A stretch of DNA of 64,000 nucleotides from Leptospira langatensis (GTDB lineage Bacteria > Spirochaetota > Leptospiria > Leptospirales > Leptospiraceae), in the NCBI RefSeq assembly GCF_004770615.1, contig NZ_RQER01000002.1, forward strand, positions 62,001 through 126,000. The letters run 5' to 3'. This document shows, one piece after another, positions 1 through 10,176 of the stretch. The position numbers and the translations under genes were made by a program. The notes beneath the pieces were generated by a model, which saw only the letters and a list, made by a program, of their open reading frames with translations, did not search any database and was not told the origin of the DNA. How positions within the stretch are numbered: position 1 is the first letter of the stretch; the number at the start of each line of letters is the position of its first letter.

Positions 1-2
1 AT

Positions 3-1013
3 AAGAAGTCTTTTCCATTGCAAGGGGTCCAAAACTCTACGGAAGAGGAGATCCTTTCTTCCTTCTTCCGGGATTATTATCTGGGAGCCGGTTGGATCCC
101 GGCAAGTATCGTAGTTTCCTTTGGCTTGAAAGAAGAAGGAGAGGCGGTCCTCGACTTTCTACAGGAGAAGACCGGCTTTCGTCCAAAGCTTCGCTTTCCT
201 AAGGCGGGAGAGAAGAAATCTCTCTTAAAGATCGCAGAGAAGAACGCGGAACTGAGTCTTACGGAAAGACTTCTTGCGACCCACTACAGGGACCAAACGG
301 TAGCCTTGAAAGAGATCCAAGAGATGTTCCGTTTGCCTGAACCTCCCCATATTATCGAATGCTACGATATCTCTCACTTCCAAGGATCTTTTCCTGTAGC
401 AAGCGGTGTCATGTTCGTCGAGGGAAAACCCTTCAAGCAAGGATACAGAAAATATAATATTCGAGGTTATGAAGGCATCAACGATCCGGGAATGATGCAC
501 GAGGTAATCTCTCGCAGGCTGCAGAGGATCCTAAATGAGGATGGTGTCCTTCCCGACCTGATCGTGATCGATGGTGGGCCTACACAGCTCGTCAAGGCTT
601 GCGAGGCTGCAGTGGAAGCTGGGGCTCCGAATCTTCCGATGGTGGGTCTTGCCAAGAAGAGAGAAGAGATCTACTTTCCTGGGGAGATGACCCCATACAG
701 CTTCGATATGAATTCTCCCGGAATGAAACTGCTGCGGCATTTGCGCGATGAGGCACATAGGTTCGGAGTGGAACATCATCGTTCTCGTAGGAACCGCGAA
801 GCATTGAATAGCCTGATCAAAGAAGTCCCTGATATCGGTTTGAAACGGAGCAAATTGCTGCTTCGCTCCTTCTCCGGACAGAAGAAGATAGAAGACGTAA
901 ATATTGCAGAATTAATGAAGGTGCCCGGGATCGGAGAGTCTCTCGCAGAGAAGATCTATAAGCATTTTCATTCCGGAACAACAATTCCGGAAACATCCAA
1001 CCAAATAGAATAA
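3..1013 (+). CDS. uvrC: Excinuclease ABC subunit C, C-terminal part (gene cut by window start)
   Basis: UvrC is the nuclease subunit of nucleotide excision repair; it incises on both sides of a lesion marked by UvrA/UvrB. The frame is open from base 3 with no start codon, so the GIY-YIG half lies outside the window. Visible are the UvrC RNase-H-like endonuclease domain, with typical segments [20 protein letters not shown] and [12 protein letters not shown], and a C-terminal helix-hairpin-helix DNA-binding pair ([15 protein letters not shown] and [13 protein letters not shown]). The gene ends in TAA at 1013 and is followed within 50 bases by the next plus-strand gene. Family assignment is secure; only the N-terminal part is missing. 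Confidence 0.97.
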   Translation, partial: KKSFPLQGVQNSTEEEILSSFFRDYYLGAGWIPASIVVSFGLKEEGEAVLDFLQEKTGFRPKLRFPKAGEKKSLLKIAEKNAELSLTERLLATHYRDQTVALKEIQEMFRLPEPPHIIECYDISHFQGSFPVASGVMFVEGKPFKQGYRKYNIRGYEGINDPGMMHEVISRRLQRILNEDGVLPDLIVIDGGPTQLVKACEAAVEAGAPNLPMVGLAKKREEIYFPGEMTPYSFDMNSPGMKLLRHLRDEAHRFGVEHHRSRRNREALNSLIKEVPDIGLKRSKLLLRSFSGQKKIEDVNIAELMKVPGIGESLAEKIYKHFHSGTTIPETSNQIE

Positions 1014-1063
1014 TTTTTTCCTCCAAGATCTTTCTCTTCTACCTGCAAGAGAAGGAGGAAAAA

Positions 1064-3223
1064 ATGAAACAATCCAAACTCATTCCATTACTTTGCTTTC
1101 TTGCAATAAGCGTCGTCTGCAAGGCGGAATCACCGAAAGAACCCGTTTGGTTCGACGAGGAAGCTTCGGCTTTTTTCAAATATGATCCTTTATATTCCAG
1201 ACAAGCGTCTCGCTCGATAACTGAATGGGAAGAAGGCAATCTTTGTCTGATCACAGGAGAGGATCCGAACATACTCGTTCGGATCTGTGTCCTCGAAAAA
1301 GATCGGAGCTCCCAGGAAAATTTAGCTCGAGCCTTCTCTTCTTGGAAGAAGGAAGAGTTAATCCCAGAATCTAGTCTAGTCTTAAGGGACGGATCTTTGG
1401 CTAGGATCGGGACCTATCACAAGAACGATCTAGTCAAACAAGCAAAGACTGCTGAATTCCTTTTGGTCGGACAAAAAGAATTCGATCTAAGTCCACTCGA
1501 AGGTTCCTGGACCCGGAAAAATTTCAATACCAGAAATCACGAAAAGAAATTTAGTATATTCCTTTTTTCGAATGGTCGAAGTATGCTCGTCCTTCCTGCA
1601 CAGGGAGAGAAAGAGATCTACTTTGCCCTGAATTTTTCTTGGACATTAGGAAAAGAAGAGATCCGAACCCAGATCCTGAGCAAGAATAGATCCGCTTTAG
1701 ACGCCTGCCAGATCACTCTCCCGATAGTAACGGAAATTTTTGGAGAAACGGATTCTCCTAGCGGAAGATGGATAGAGATCTACAATCCAAACTCATTTCC
1801 CATCTGCGAAGATGGTTTAAGTATTGAATTGTTCGGAACGAGGATCCTTCTTCCGATGACGACTGGGTTCATTGCACCTTTCGAGACAAGAGTGTATGCG
1901 GAATCTTCTTCTAAATTAGAGAAGTTGGTCCTAAGCGGGATTCGTTGGGGAGATCTTAAGAAAGTAGGAAATATTACCTTATTCCAAAGCCAAGGATCCC
2001 AAAGTCTATCTCTACCTGGAGGAGGATATCTTTTCGGAGAAGAGTATATCTCTTGGACCTCACTTGGATTTTCGCAGTGCAAGGAGAATCAAGCTCTATG
2101 CATGGACCCGGGAAGACAGGAGAAGATTCTCAAGTCCGATCGAAAATATCCGATCTGCGATGTGGACTCCATCCAGTTGGAAGAAGCCAATCCGATCGGC
2201 TTGAAACAAGGCTCCATACTTAGATCGGATTGGAAATATCTGGATCTTCTTCATATCGGATTAGAAGAATGCGATCCTTCCTTCTTACAGATCCAATGGG
2301 GGAATGTACAGCAGCCCATATCCTACCAAGAAGTCTGGAAGCCTGGTCAGATCTTAACACTAGGAGGTTTAGTATTTTTACTTTCTTCTCCGAATTTTTC
2401 GTACAGGAACCTAAGATCTGCCAAAGCCGGGGATCCGATCTCTCTCTTGGATCGCTCTTCCGGAAAGAAGAAGGTCTTATGGGACGGGATCTGGAGAACG
2501 ACGGTAGGGATTCCCGATCGGATCGTATTAGAAAAAACGGATGGATCCGTAGCTTCGATCTGTTTTATGGACGAAAGTCCACGGATCCATGCAAGGATAG
2601 ATTTAACAGAGAGCTACGGCATTTCCTCTCAGCTAGATCGCATCTATTCCAATTCGAGCCGGAAAGAGTTAATAGAGAACCCTCGGACTTCTCCTGGGAT
2701 CAAGACTTGTACCAATTCCATTGCTCCCGGCCATGTGAAATTTTCGGAAGTTTCTTGGATGGGTTCTTACCAAGGATCGAATCCGATCGCAAAGGATCGT
2801 TTCCTGGAATTCGTGAATCTACAGGGAAATTCCAACTCGGCTCTCTTGCGGATCCTTTCCGGCGCAGGAACAATCACTTCTATCTTATTTCCTTTGGAAG
2901 CGGATTCATTGACCTTATTGTCCGGAGGCATATCCACATGTTTTCCGGAGACTGCGTTTTGGAAGGATCTTAACTTCAGTCTTCCTTCTACCGGAAAGAA
3001 TACTTTAAGATTGATCGATCCGAATACGGGAGAGATTTGGGATGAATTCCTCTACGATCCCAGCGGGCCGGGGATCAACGACACTAAAAATAAAATTAGA
3101 AAATCTGCATATTCAAAGGACATTGTAGGGACAAGGGTCTGGCAAACAAGCCAATATGCGGGAAATCCATTCAGGGATATTAGCTGTCCTCTTACGGATG
3201 CTCATCCTGGTGAACTTGAATAG
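1064..3223 (+). CDS. Exported protein with lamin-tail-domain-like units
   Basis: A 719-residue exported protein of unknown function. ATG 1064 follows a strong GGAGG with six-base spacing. The N-terminus is a signal peptide (hydrophobic LIPLLCFLAISVV followed by CKA); a lipoprotein cut at the Cys is possible but the lipobox is poor. Several segments resemble lamin tail domains (LTD), for example VTEIFGETDSPSGRWIEIYNP near residue 230 and VKFSEVSWMGSYQ near 560, with cysteine-containing joins between units. LTDs often occur in bacterial surface or nuclease-linked proteins. It heads a tight operon with a predicted outer-membrane barrel (9-base gap) and a phospholipase D-like protein, so a shared envelope role is inferred. 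The LTD call rests on motif resemblance only. Confidence 0.8.
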   Translation: MKQSKLIPLLCFLAISVVCKAESPKEPVWFDEEASAFFKYDPLYSRQASRSITEWEEGNLCLITGEDPNILVRICVLEKDRSSQENLARAFSSWKKEELIPESSLVLRDGSLARIGTYHKNDLVKQAKTAEFLLVGQKEFDLSPLEGSWTRKNFNTRNHEKKFSIFLFSNGRSMLVLPAQGEKEIYFALNFSWTLGKEEIRTQILSKNRSALDACQITLPIVTEIFGETDSPSGRWIEIYNPNSFPICEDGLSIELFGTRILLPMTTGFIAPFETRVYAESSSKLEKLVLSGIRWGDLKKVGNITLFQSQGSQSLSLPGGGYLFGEEYISWTSLGFSQCKENQALCMDPGRQEKILKSDRKYPICDVDSIQLEEANPIGLKQGSILRSDWKYLDLLHIGLEECDPSFLQIQWGNVQQPISYQEVWKPGQILTLGGLVFLLSSPNFSYRNLRSAKAGDPISLLDRSSGKKKVLWDGIWRTTVGIPDRIVLEKTDGSVASICFMDESPRIHARIDLTESYGISSQLDRIYSNSSRKELIENPRTSPGIKTCTNSIAPGHVKFSEVSWMGSYQGSNPIAKDRFLEFVNLQGNSNSALLRILSGAGTITSILFPLEADSLTLLSGGISTCFPETAFWKDLNFSLPSTGKNTLRLIDPNTGEIWDEFLYDPSGPGINDTKNKIRKSAYSKDIVGTRVWQTSQYAGNPFRDISCPLTDAHPGELE

Positions 3224-3231
3224 AGGGATGT

Positions 3232-4635
3232 ATGAAAAAGATCCCAGCTCTTCTGATTTTCATTCTTGGGATAGAAGTATATTCCCAAGATCTTTCTACC
3301 CCAAAACCTGGATTGAGATTTAATTTCCAGTGGATTTTGTTCAAGGACCAAGGAAGGGAAAAAGATCCAAAAGCAGATCTTGCGGATCGATTCTCAGGAA
3401 CTGCGCAACCTTTAGGCTTCGGCTTTATTTATCAAAAAGAAACGAATGTGTACAGAGTCCATTTGGACTGGGTGGCGATCAAGGGTACTAATGAGAATCT
3501 TTTCCTTCTTCCTGGAGAGAATAGTTACCTTGGACTTCTAGGCAAAGGCTTTCTTTGGGCTATCGGAAGAAGGTCCGATCCAACACCTTTTCCAGCTTGG
3601 AGTTCTTGGAAGGACGGAGTAGAAGGTGCCTTCGTTGAGAACTTGGATCCGGATCTCAAGATCCGATTCGATCTTTTGGACTTGTACAGAGGATTTCCAC
3701 TTTGGGAGAACTCTTGGTTGCGATTGCAGGGAAGAGAGCAGTTCCTGCCAAAGGAGGCTTCCGATACCTTAGTCGGCAAAAATTCCACTCCAGATCCTTC
3801 CTATCAATCCAGATACAGGGCAGGGTTTTTGATCCAAGGAAACAGGGAAGATCGTTTCGTTTATCTTTTCCAAGTGCGTTATTTGTCTTTGGGAGATCTA
3901 GGAAGGTTCGGTGAGGACAAGAAAGAGTCCAGGTCCGGCAAGGAAGATGGAGATAAGGATTACTTGGTGGAATGGAAGGTCGGACTCGGATTCCTCTGGA
4001 AATACGTTTACCTTTCAGCGGACCTTTTTCTTTCTAGAGGGATCGATAAGACTGCCTGGGATCCTGCTAGACCGCAAAGATCCCTTCCGATCAGCGGAGA
4101 AGCGGTTCGATTCGATCTTGGAGTTTATCTCCAAAATGCAAGAGTTTCGTTTTTCGGATTCTTACCCAACCAAGAGAAAAGAAAGGCAAACGGTCAGATC
4201 TTAGAACTTGGATTTGTGGGAATGGGAGCTTCTCCGATTTCCAATCCGATCTTGCAGCAGATCTGGGGATTCTATCCTTCTAGTTGGGTGACTTCGTTCG
4301 GTTTAGAAAGAGAAGAAACAAAATACCCCGGCAAACGACCAGCCTCGCTTCTGGGTATTCGTAGCGAATGGAAAGAGCATGGACTTCTTCTTGGGATCCA
4401 TTTCAGCTATATTTCTTTCCTGAAAGAAGAGGGATCTTCTTCCGGAGCTTGGATCTTTTCCAGAAAAGGGATCGGTCCTTCTTTCGTAAGAGAAGGAGGA
4501 GTGAGCCTTGGGTGGATCCCGGAAGGAGAGTCTGTTCCGGTTGCCCAAATAGAAGTAGGTGGGTTCGAAACGGACGAATCCATCGGGATCAAGAACTGGT
4601 ATCTTCTTCTGCAAGTGAGAGCCATATGGGAATGA
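3232..4635 (+). CDS. Predicted outer-membrane beta-barrel protein, function unknown
   Basis: A 467-residue protein with a clear signal peptide (MKKIPALLIFILGIEVYSQ) and then many short alternating amphipathic segments rich in aromatic residues, such as YLFQVRYLSL, VEWKVGLGFLWKYVYLSADLF and the terminal WYLLLQVRAIWE. This pattern, including the aromatic-rich C-terminal strand, suggests an outer-membrane barrel; that is inference from composition. It is the middle gene of a three-gene operon. Its TGA overlaps the ATG of the phospholipase D-like gene as ATGA, implying translational coupling. I recognise no specific family. Confidence 0.75.
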   Translation: MKKIPALLIFILGIEVYSQDLSTPKPGLRFNFQWILFKDQGREKDPKADLADRFSGTAQPLGFGFIYQKETNVYRVHLDWVAIKGTNENLFLLPGENSYLGLLGKGFLWAIGRRSDPTPFPAWSSWKDGVEGAFVENLDPDLKIRFDLLDLYRGFPLWENSWLRLQGREQFLPKEASDTLVGKNSTPDPSYQSRYRAGFLIQGNREDRFVYLFQVRYLSLGDLGRFGEDKKESRSGKEDGDKDYLVEWKVGLGFLWKYVYLSADLFLSRGIDKTAWDPARPQRSLPISGEAVRFDLGVYLQNARVSFFGFLPNQEKRKANGQILELGFVGMGASPISNPILQQIWGFYPSSWVTSFGLEREETKYPGKRPASLLGIRSEWKEHGLLLGIHFSYISFLKEEGSSSGAWIFSRKGIGPSFVREGGVSLGWIPEGESVPVAQIEVGGFETDESIGIKNWYLLLQVRAIWE

Positions 4636-6380
4636 AGAATATTCTCAGTCTTTGCTTTCTTCTTTCTTTCTGTTCGTTGAACGGAAACGACTTCGATCCT
4701 TTAGGGGCAGAGGACTATTCTCCTAAGGCATTCTTCTCTTATCCGGGTAGATTTGTTCCGGAAGGAAAGAAGAGAAATGTCCGAGACGAGATCCTAAGAT
4801 TGATCCGAGAAACAAAACATAGTATTTATATGCATGTGTATTCCTTGGACGATCCGGAGATCGAGAAGGAGTTATTGCTTGCTCATTCTCGCGGAGTTCT
4901 ATTGGAGCTAATGGGAGAATTGGGAAAGAAGTATCCGAGCTCTCTTCTTCCATTTTTGAGATATTGGGATGGTTCCGGTCTGCAACACAGCAAGGTCCTT
5001 GTAAGCGATCATAAGATCGTTTTCCTGGGAACTGGCAACTTTACTTTTTATGGTTTGGAAATGGATCATAACGGATATATCGAGTTCCTTCTCTTGCAAA
5101 GAGATTGGGAGAAATTCCATTCTTTCTTAAGAGAAGAATATCCGTTTTCCACCTTAAAGCTGTCAGATCTGGAATTGATCAACTCTCCTAAGGACGGGTT
5201 TCGGATCCAGAACCGTTTATATGATGCGGCTCTTTCTTCTCAAAACAGAATCCGATATTTGATCTTTGATCATTACGATCCTGTCTTGAGCCTGGGAATG
5301 CTCCGGTCGAATGCGGAAGAAACTCTTGGTGTCTATGATCGTCCCTTAGATCCCGAAGGAAGGTTTCTTTCGTCTATGGACCGATTTACGATCAAAGAAG
5401 ATGGGAATGAGGACATATTAGATGATACGACTCCCGGAAAGGGAGGACTCCTCCATCATAAAACAATGATCATCGACGATCGCGAACTATTGACCGGTTC
5501 CTATAATTATTCTTTGAGCGCGAGGGATTCGAATCGAGAGATCTTGGTTACGACTAAGAATGCAAACTTAGTCTCTGCCTTTAGAGACGAATGGGAAAGA
5601 GTGTACAGAAAATCCCAAGGAATTCCTTCTGCGGGTTCGCTTCCTTCTTCCAATACGTACCGACTGGATATTGAGAATGGGAGGGTTTGCAAGAATGGAA
5701 TAGGAGCGGGAGAAGTTTTCTTGGACATTGGCTTTTCTTGGCTGCGATGGATCCAATTCTATCGCTTCTCGGAGTTGGATACTTGCAAGTCCTTGCAATC
5801 CTACGAATCGATCAGTTCTAGGTTCTTTGGCGGGAAGTCTGAGTTTCCGAACGGGAGCTTGGATCTGGGAGCAAGGTTGCTAGACCGTTCCGGTACATTG
5901 CTTTCGAGTTCGTATCCTTCTTCTGATATGAATGAATTGAAAGAAGTGATCCGAAAGCCGGCTCTATTCTTGAAGCCGGAAGTTCTACTTTTCTCCGAAC
6001 CTGCTTGGGTCTTTGATACTTCTAAAAGTATTTCTAATTGGGTCAATTCGCAACCACCGATCCAGGCTTGGATCTTCCATCGAGGCAAATTACCGAAGAG
6101 ATCCATGATACAAAAGGAAGGTGATGTGTATTCTCTTTCCCAAGGTTTGGACACTAACACAGGAGTCATCCTAATGGAATACCGGGATTTTGGTTTATAT
6201 TTTTGTTATAAATCTACGAACGATTCTCTCGCTTGGACAAAAGAGCTTCTACTCTCTACACTGGATAGCCAGAGAGGAGAATGGAAAAAAGAGGAGTTCC
6301 CAAATTCTTGGATCGAATTCTTTGCAGAGCCTGGATTTCCTTATAAAAGAAAAGTGGATCTATGCGTGGTCGGATCCTAA
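4632..6380 (+). CDS. Exported phospholipase D-like (HKD) protein
   Basis: A 582-residue phospholipase D superfamily protein with two HxKxxxxD motifs: H119-S-K121 to D126, followed by GTGNFT, and H275-H-K277 to D282, followed by LLTGSYNYS. Family members hydrolyse phosphodiesters (phospholipids or DNA, Nuc/BfiL type). The start at 4632 is chosen because its ATG overlaps the upstream TGA as ATGA. An upstream in-frame extension to 4368 would lie inside the preceding gene and removes the signal peptide from the N-terminus. The leader KNILSLCFLLSFCSLNG suggests export, possibly as a lipoprotein at a relaxed leptospiral lipobox ending in Cys. About 250 residues after the second motif have no recognised domain. 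The substrate is unknown. The 3' end overlaps the convergent ligase gene by 21 bases. Confidence 0.85.
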   Translation: MKNILSLCFLLSFCSLNGNDFDPLGAEDYSPKAFFSYPGRFVPEGKKRNVRDEILRLIRETKHSIYMHVYSLDDPEIEKELLLAHSRGVLLELMGELGKKYPSSLLPFLRYWDGSGLQHSKVLVSDHKIVFLGTGNFTFYGLEMDHNGYIEFLLLQRDWEKFHSFLREEYPFSTLKLSDLELINSPKDGFRIQNRLYDAALSSQNRIRYLIFDHYDPVLSLGMLRSNAEETLGVYDRPLDPEGRFLSSMDRFTIKEDGNEDILDDTTPGKGGLLHHKTMIIDDRELLTGSYNYSLSARDSNREILVTTKNANLVSAFRDEWERVYRKSQGIPSAGSLPSSNTYRLDIENGRVCKNGIGAGEVFLDIGFSWLRWIQFYRFSELDTCKSLQSYESISSRFFGGKSEFPNGSLDLGARLLDRSGTLLSSSYPSSDMNELKEVIRKPALFLKPEVLLFSEPAWVFDTSKSISNWVNSQPPIQAWIFHRGKLPKRSMIQKEGDVYSLSQGLDTNTGVILMEYRDFGLYFCYKSTNDSLAWTKELLLSTLDSQRGEWKKEEFPNSWIEFFAEPGFPYKRKVDLCVVGS

Positions 6381-7691
6381 AGGCTCGGTTTCCGTTTTGA
6401 CGAATAATCCCAGAAGTAACCAGAATAGGATCACCACCTCGTCGTCTTGGAAATAGCATTGGAATAGTCCGGAAACGAAGAAGCCGAGCAATCCGTAAAA
6501 GAAAATAATTCTATGAAATCCTTGCTTGGACTGGAACGAAAAGAATACCAGGGCGCCAGCTAACGAAAGATAGAGGAAGGCCGCCGGCAACCCAAAGACG
6601 GATGCAAGATGAATATAATCGTTATGGGCGTGTCCTCTTTGGGTGACCTCGTAGAAATAAGCGAGCTCCGGATATTCTTCGGAGTGAGCGGTCCTGACCC
6701 GATCGATCGCTTGGTTATAGTTTCCAGGTCCGACCCCAAGGATAGGATGTTCTTGGATGAGAGGAAAGCTTGAGTCCCAGATAAATGTCCTTCCGGAATC
6801 TGTATGCTTTTCTTTTCCGAAAAGAGGACCGATCACTTTTTTTCCTGCGGGACTGATCGCAAGTGCTGTCCCTAGTACAAGTACTAGTCCAAAGAATGCA
6901 ATTCCTCCTTTGACTAAGAAGGATTTAGGTAATTCTTTTCTGAGAAAGAATAGATGTATTCCTGCGAATAGAAGTGTGACTCCTGCTCCTATCATACTGG
7001 ATCGAGCCTGGTTGAGTAAAAATACAAGAACATAGAATATCAGAAGCATCCCTGTCCAAGCGATTTTCCGAATATTCCCTTCTTGTAATGCTTTTAAGAA
7101 GGAGAAGACCGCGAAAGCGGAGAAGAATTGAAGTAATCCGCCAAAGGTCAAGTGGGTGTTCATGAGTCCTATGGAGATATAGAGAGGAACGGAAAAGACG
7201 GATCCTAACGGATGAGTGAATTTATAGGTATGGGACTCCCTGTACAGATCGCTGATCAACCTGGAAAGTCGCACAGGAGTAAACCCTCCGATCAATCCTG
7301 TTAGGATGAGAAGAAGAAAGAGCCAGAAAAGTGCCGAGAAAAGTCTTGGAACATCTTCTTTCTTAGTAAATCCCACAGAGAGAAATCCAAAGAACAAAAA
7401 GAAATCCTTCAATTCCCCATTCCAGGCAGAGCGAAGGCGAGTCTGATTGTCCGGATCTAAAGCAAGATGTAAGGCGAATACGATCCAATACCAGAGAAAC
7501 AATGCCAGAGAGATCCGAAACAGCCCGTGTCTTGGAAAGATCTCGTCGAATCGTTTTTCTAAAAGAAGACTCGATAAGCCGAATAGAAAGGAGAGAACCA
7601 GAAAGCCTTGGCTCAAACTCACAGAGACTCCAATCAAGGGAAAGGTAGCTAGCAAACAGAATAGGTGGGCTTTTTTCAAAAACTCTTTCAT
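6360..7691 (-). CDS. O-antigen ligase family protein (WaaL/Wzy type)
   Basis: A 443-residue polytopic membrane protein with roughly 11-12 hydrophobic segments. A large periplasmic loop near the C-terminus carries the hallmark GVGPGNY and the [18 protein letters not shown] stretch typical of the Wzy_C/O-antigen ligase family. Such proteins attach undecaprenyl-linked O-polysaccharide to lipid A-core, or polymerise it. It lies divergently next to two glycosyltransferases and a DUF4254 gene, which supports a role in lipopolysaccharide assembly. Ligase and polymerase cannot be told apart from the sequence. The start is ATG 7691, about 130 bases from the divergent GT4 gene. Confidence 0.88.
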   Translation of the reverse strand: MKEFLKKAHLFCLLATFPLIGVSVSLSQGFLVLSFLFGLSSLLLEKRFDEIFPRHGLFRISLALFLWYWIVFALHLALDPDNQTRLRSAWNGELKDFFLFFGFLSVGFTKKEDVPRLFSALFWLFLLLILTGLIGGFTPVRLSRLISDLYRESHTYKFTHPLGSVFSVPLYISIGLMNTHLTFGGLLQFFSAFAVFSFLKALQEGNIRKIAWTGMLLIFYVLVFLLNQARSSMIGAGVTLLFAGIHLFFLRKELPKSFLVKGGIAFFGLVLVLGTALAISPAGKKVIGPLFGKEKHTDSGRTFIWDSSFPLIQEHPILGVGPGNYNQAIDRVRTAHSEEYPELAYFYEVTQRGHAHNDYIHLASVFGLPAAFLYLSLAGALVFFSFQSKQGFHRIIFFYGLLGFFVSGLFQCYFQDDEVVILFWLLLGLFVKTETEPLGSDHA

Positions 7692-7821
7692 CGGCTATGT
7701 TTTCAGGAGAGGATCTAACTTCTGGATTCTTTGTAAATTCGATTATTTTTGGCAAATATACTTAGAATGGAGTGGTAAAATCCATCTTATACGAGAGATT
7801 GGTTTCGCATTAGGAACTAAG

Positions 7822-9117
7822 ATGAAGATCCTTTATTTTTCCGACACCTTTCTTCCCAAAATCGACGGCGTGGCGATCTCCATGCGAAATTTTGCAGAGT
7901 TACTCGCCGAAAGAGGACATGAGTTCTTGATCTGCTGTCCTAGATATGGCGAAGGCGATTTTGAGAGAATGGGCGAAAGGATCAGAGTCGAGAGATTCAG
8001 GAGCGGTTATCTTCCCAGCTATCCGGATATCAAAGTGGTGCTTCCTTCTCCTTCTAAGATCAAGAGGGCAATCAAGGAATTCCAACCGGACCTAGTGCAT
8101 ATTCACACTCCAGGCCTCATGGGAGTCTATGGGATCAATGCCAGTGAGAAATACGGGATCCCGAGTATCGGTACCTATCATACGCTTATGTCCGAGCAGG
8201 ACATGTACCTTTCCTTATATCGTCTCTTGAAGTTGGATAAACTCTTTATGAGAATAGGAAAGTTGAATAAAAAGATCAAGGTCAAGGATCTGCTCAAATT
8301 CGAGAAGTTCGATAAGTTCAATATCCGTAAGAAGATCATTTTAAAGATCACGAATAATTTGTACGATCGCTGTGATCTCATCATTTCTCCCTCTCATTTG
8401 ATAAAGAAGCAGTTAGAAGAGTTCGGTTTGAAGAAACCTGTGGCGGTGATCTCTAACGGTCTGGATCTTTCTCAATTCAAGGGAACGCCTAAAACCCTTT
8501 CTGAGAATCCGAAATTATTGCATGTAGGTAGGATTTCCTACGAGAAAAACTGCGATGTGGTCATCAATTCGTTCAAACTGATCTTGGACAAGATTCCTCA
8601 AGCGACACTTACGATTATCGGGGACGGACCGGCTCTTCCTTCTTTGAAGCTCCAGGCTCAAAAGCTTGGAATTGATAAGTCTATTATGTTTACCGGATTT
8701 ATAGATAGAGCGGAACTTCCTCAGCATTATCCGAATTTCGATCTATTCCTGACTGCATCGACTATGGAAACCCAAGGACTTGTGATCCTGGAAGCGGTTG
8801 CCTGCGGACTTCCTGCGGTGGGAGTGGACTCCTTTGCGATCCCGGAACTCGTGCACGATGGAGTGAATGGATTTATCGCGAAGCCTTTTGACGTGAAGGA
8901 TATTGCGGAGAAGGCGATCCGTATTCTGGAGAGTCCTGAGACCTATGCGAACTTCTCCAAGGAATCCTTAGTGATTTCCAAGAGCCATGAGATGAAAGCT
9001 TGCGTGGATAAAATGGAAGAGGTCTATCGGTCGGTAGCCTCGCAAAAAGGCAAAAAGAAGAAGAGATCCCTTCTGAACACGATCTTCTCCTTGGATCCAC
9101 TCGGGATCCTAGGCTGA
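7822..9117 (+). CDS. Glycosyltransferase family 4 (GT-B fold)
   Basis: A 431-residue GT-B glycosyltransferase. The N-terminal domain begins [20 protein letters not shown] and holds the HIHTPGLMG segment of the family. The C-terminal nucleotide-sugar domain has [19 protein letters not shown] and the [20 protein letters not shown] donor-binding region with its EX7E motif. Close relatives include mannosyl- and glucosyl-transferases of glycolipid synthesis. The start at 7822 is preceded by TAGGA with good spacing; the frame is open farther upstream but would overlap the divergent ligase gene. The gene abuts the convergent GT9 gene with no bases between the two stop codons. Donor and acceptor are unknown. 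Confidence 0.9.
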   Translation: MKILYFSDTFLPKIDGVAISMRNFAELLAERGHEFLICCPRYGEGDFERMGERIRVERFRSGYLPSYPDIKVVLPSPSKIKRAIKEFQPDLVHIHTPGLMGVYGINASEKYGIPSIGTYHTLMSEQDMYLSLYRLLKLDKLFMRIGKLNKKIKVKDLLKFEKFDKFNIRKKIILKITNNLYDRCDLIISPSHLIKKQLEEFGLKKPVAVISNGLDLSQFKGTPKTLSENPKLLHVGRISYEKNCDVVINSFKLILDKIPQATLTIIGDGPALPSLKLQAQKLGIDKSIMFTGFIDRAELPQHYPNFDLFLTASTMETQGLVILEAVACGLPAVGVDSFAIPELVHDGVNGFIAKPFDVKDIAEKAIRILESPETYANFSKESLVISKSHEMKACVDKMEEVYRSVASQKGKKKKRSLLNTIFSLDPLGILG

Positions 9118-10176
9118 TCAGAAAAGCGTATTGATATTCTTGATGACGTTGATCCTCTTGATCACGTCTTCGGGAGTGATCCTTTCCATGCAGGCAAAGT
9201 CTTTTCGATAGCAGGTAGTATTTCCATAGATGCTACAGGGTCTGCAAGGTAGATCTTCGATCTGCAATACTCCCGTGTCTTCCTGCCCAAAGGGCGCAAA
9301 TCCGGAAAGAGGATGAGTGGTCCCGAATAATGCGATCACTGGTCTCTTGAGTAATGCTGCGATATGGATATTGGAAGAATCCATTCCTATGATCACATCC
9401 ATTCTTTCCATGATCCCCAATTCGCCTCGGATCCCATACTTGCCTCCGGAAACGATTGTGATCGTTTGATCCCCGTTTCTCCATTCTTCCATGATCGAAG
9501 CCTCTTGGGAGGAACCGAATAGGAAGATCCGAACGTTCGGAAATTCTTCTTTCAATAATCTTAATAGAGCAATGCTTTTTTCCAGAGGCCATTCTTTCAG
9601 TTTATGACCCGCAAAAGGTGCGTACCCGATCCAAAGTCCTTCCTTCTTATCGATCTTTCTTGAGAGTAAGAAATCCTTGGCATAGATCTTGGATTCTGGA
9701 TCCACATTGATCCAGGGACCCTTTCTGACTGTAGCAGGATAACCTGCCTTCTCGAAGACTTTTAGATAGCGATCGACCGTATGAGGAAGTTTTCGTAAGA
9801 CCTTACGATTCTTTCGGATCTGACGCATCTTTTCCCTTCTTCCTTTGATGATCTGAAAGACCGGGATCCCTCTGAATCGGAAGAATAAACTGATGAAGCG
9901 GGAGCGAACACTGGAATGCAGGTCCACGATCTTTTCGTAAGGACCGAGTTTATTCAATTCTTTGAATAAACGATAGAGCCCGGTGAGGCCCTTGTATTTC
10001 TTGAGATTGATCCCGATCACATTCACATTCGGGATATTATAGAAGAAGGGAGCGTAATTCCCGCGGGTGACCACGGTAAGTTGTATATTCGTATATTTTG
10101 CCGCGACCGCGATGAGTGCAGGGGCCATAAGGGCCACATCTCCCATCGCAGAAAAACGTAAAACGAGTAGATTCAT
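9118..10176 (-). CDS. Glycosyltransferase family 9 (heptosyltransferase-like)
   Basis: A 352-residue ADP-heptose:LPS heptosyltransferase family protein. It begins LLVLRFSAMGDVALMAPAL, the usual GT9 N-terminus with a catalytic Asp, and carries the C-terminal donor-site motif GMDSSNIHIAALLKRPVIALFG. A cysteine cluster near the end (CRPCSIYGNTTC) resembles that of leptospiral and cytophagal GT9 proteins. It probably adds a core heptose or similar sugar to LPS at the inner membrane. It is co-transcribed with the DUF4254 gene upstream, overlapping it by four bases (ATGA). The exact sugar is not deducible. Confidence 0.9.
   Translation of the reverse strand: MNLLVLRFSAMGDVALMAPALIAVAAKYTNIQLTVVTRGNYAPFFYNIPNVNVIGINLKKYKGLTGLYRLFKELNKLGPYEKIVDLHSSVRSRFISLFFRFRGIPVFQIIKGRREKMRQIRKNRKVLRKLPHTVDRYLKVFEKAGYPATVRKGPWINVDPESKIYAKDFLLSRKIDKKEGLWIGYAPFAGHKLKEWPLEKSIALLRLLKEEFPNVRIFLFGSSQEASIMEEWRNGDQTITIVSGGKYGIRGELGIMERMDVIIGMDSSNIHIAALLKRPVIALFGTTHPLSGFAPFGQEDTGVLQIEDLPCRPCSIYGNTTCYRKDFACMERITPEDVIKRINVIKNINTLF

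Noticed and set aside
2230..2973. Long 247-codon plus-strand frame inside the LTD-like gene
   Set aside because: Very rich in Arg, Ser and Phe as expected of an out-of-frame shadow, with no ribosome-binding site, inside a well-supported gene.
4368..4631. In-frame 88-codon extension of the phospholipase D-like gene
   Set aside because: It lies inside the barrel gene, has no ribosome-binding site and would bury the signal peptide; the ATGA overlap at 4632 is the natural start.
7447..7821. In-frame 125-codon extension of the GT4 gene
   Set aside because: It runs antisense through the O-antigen ligase gene; ATG 7822 has a good ribosome-binding site and the normal GT4 N-terminus.
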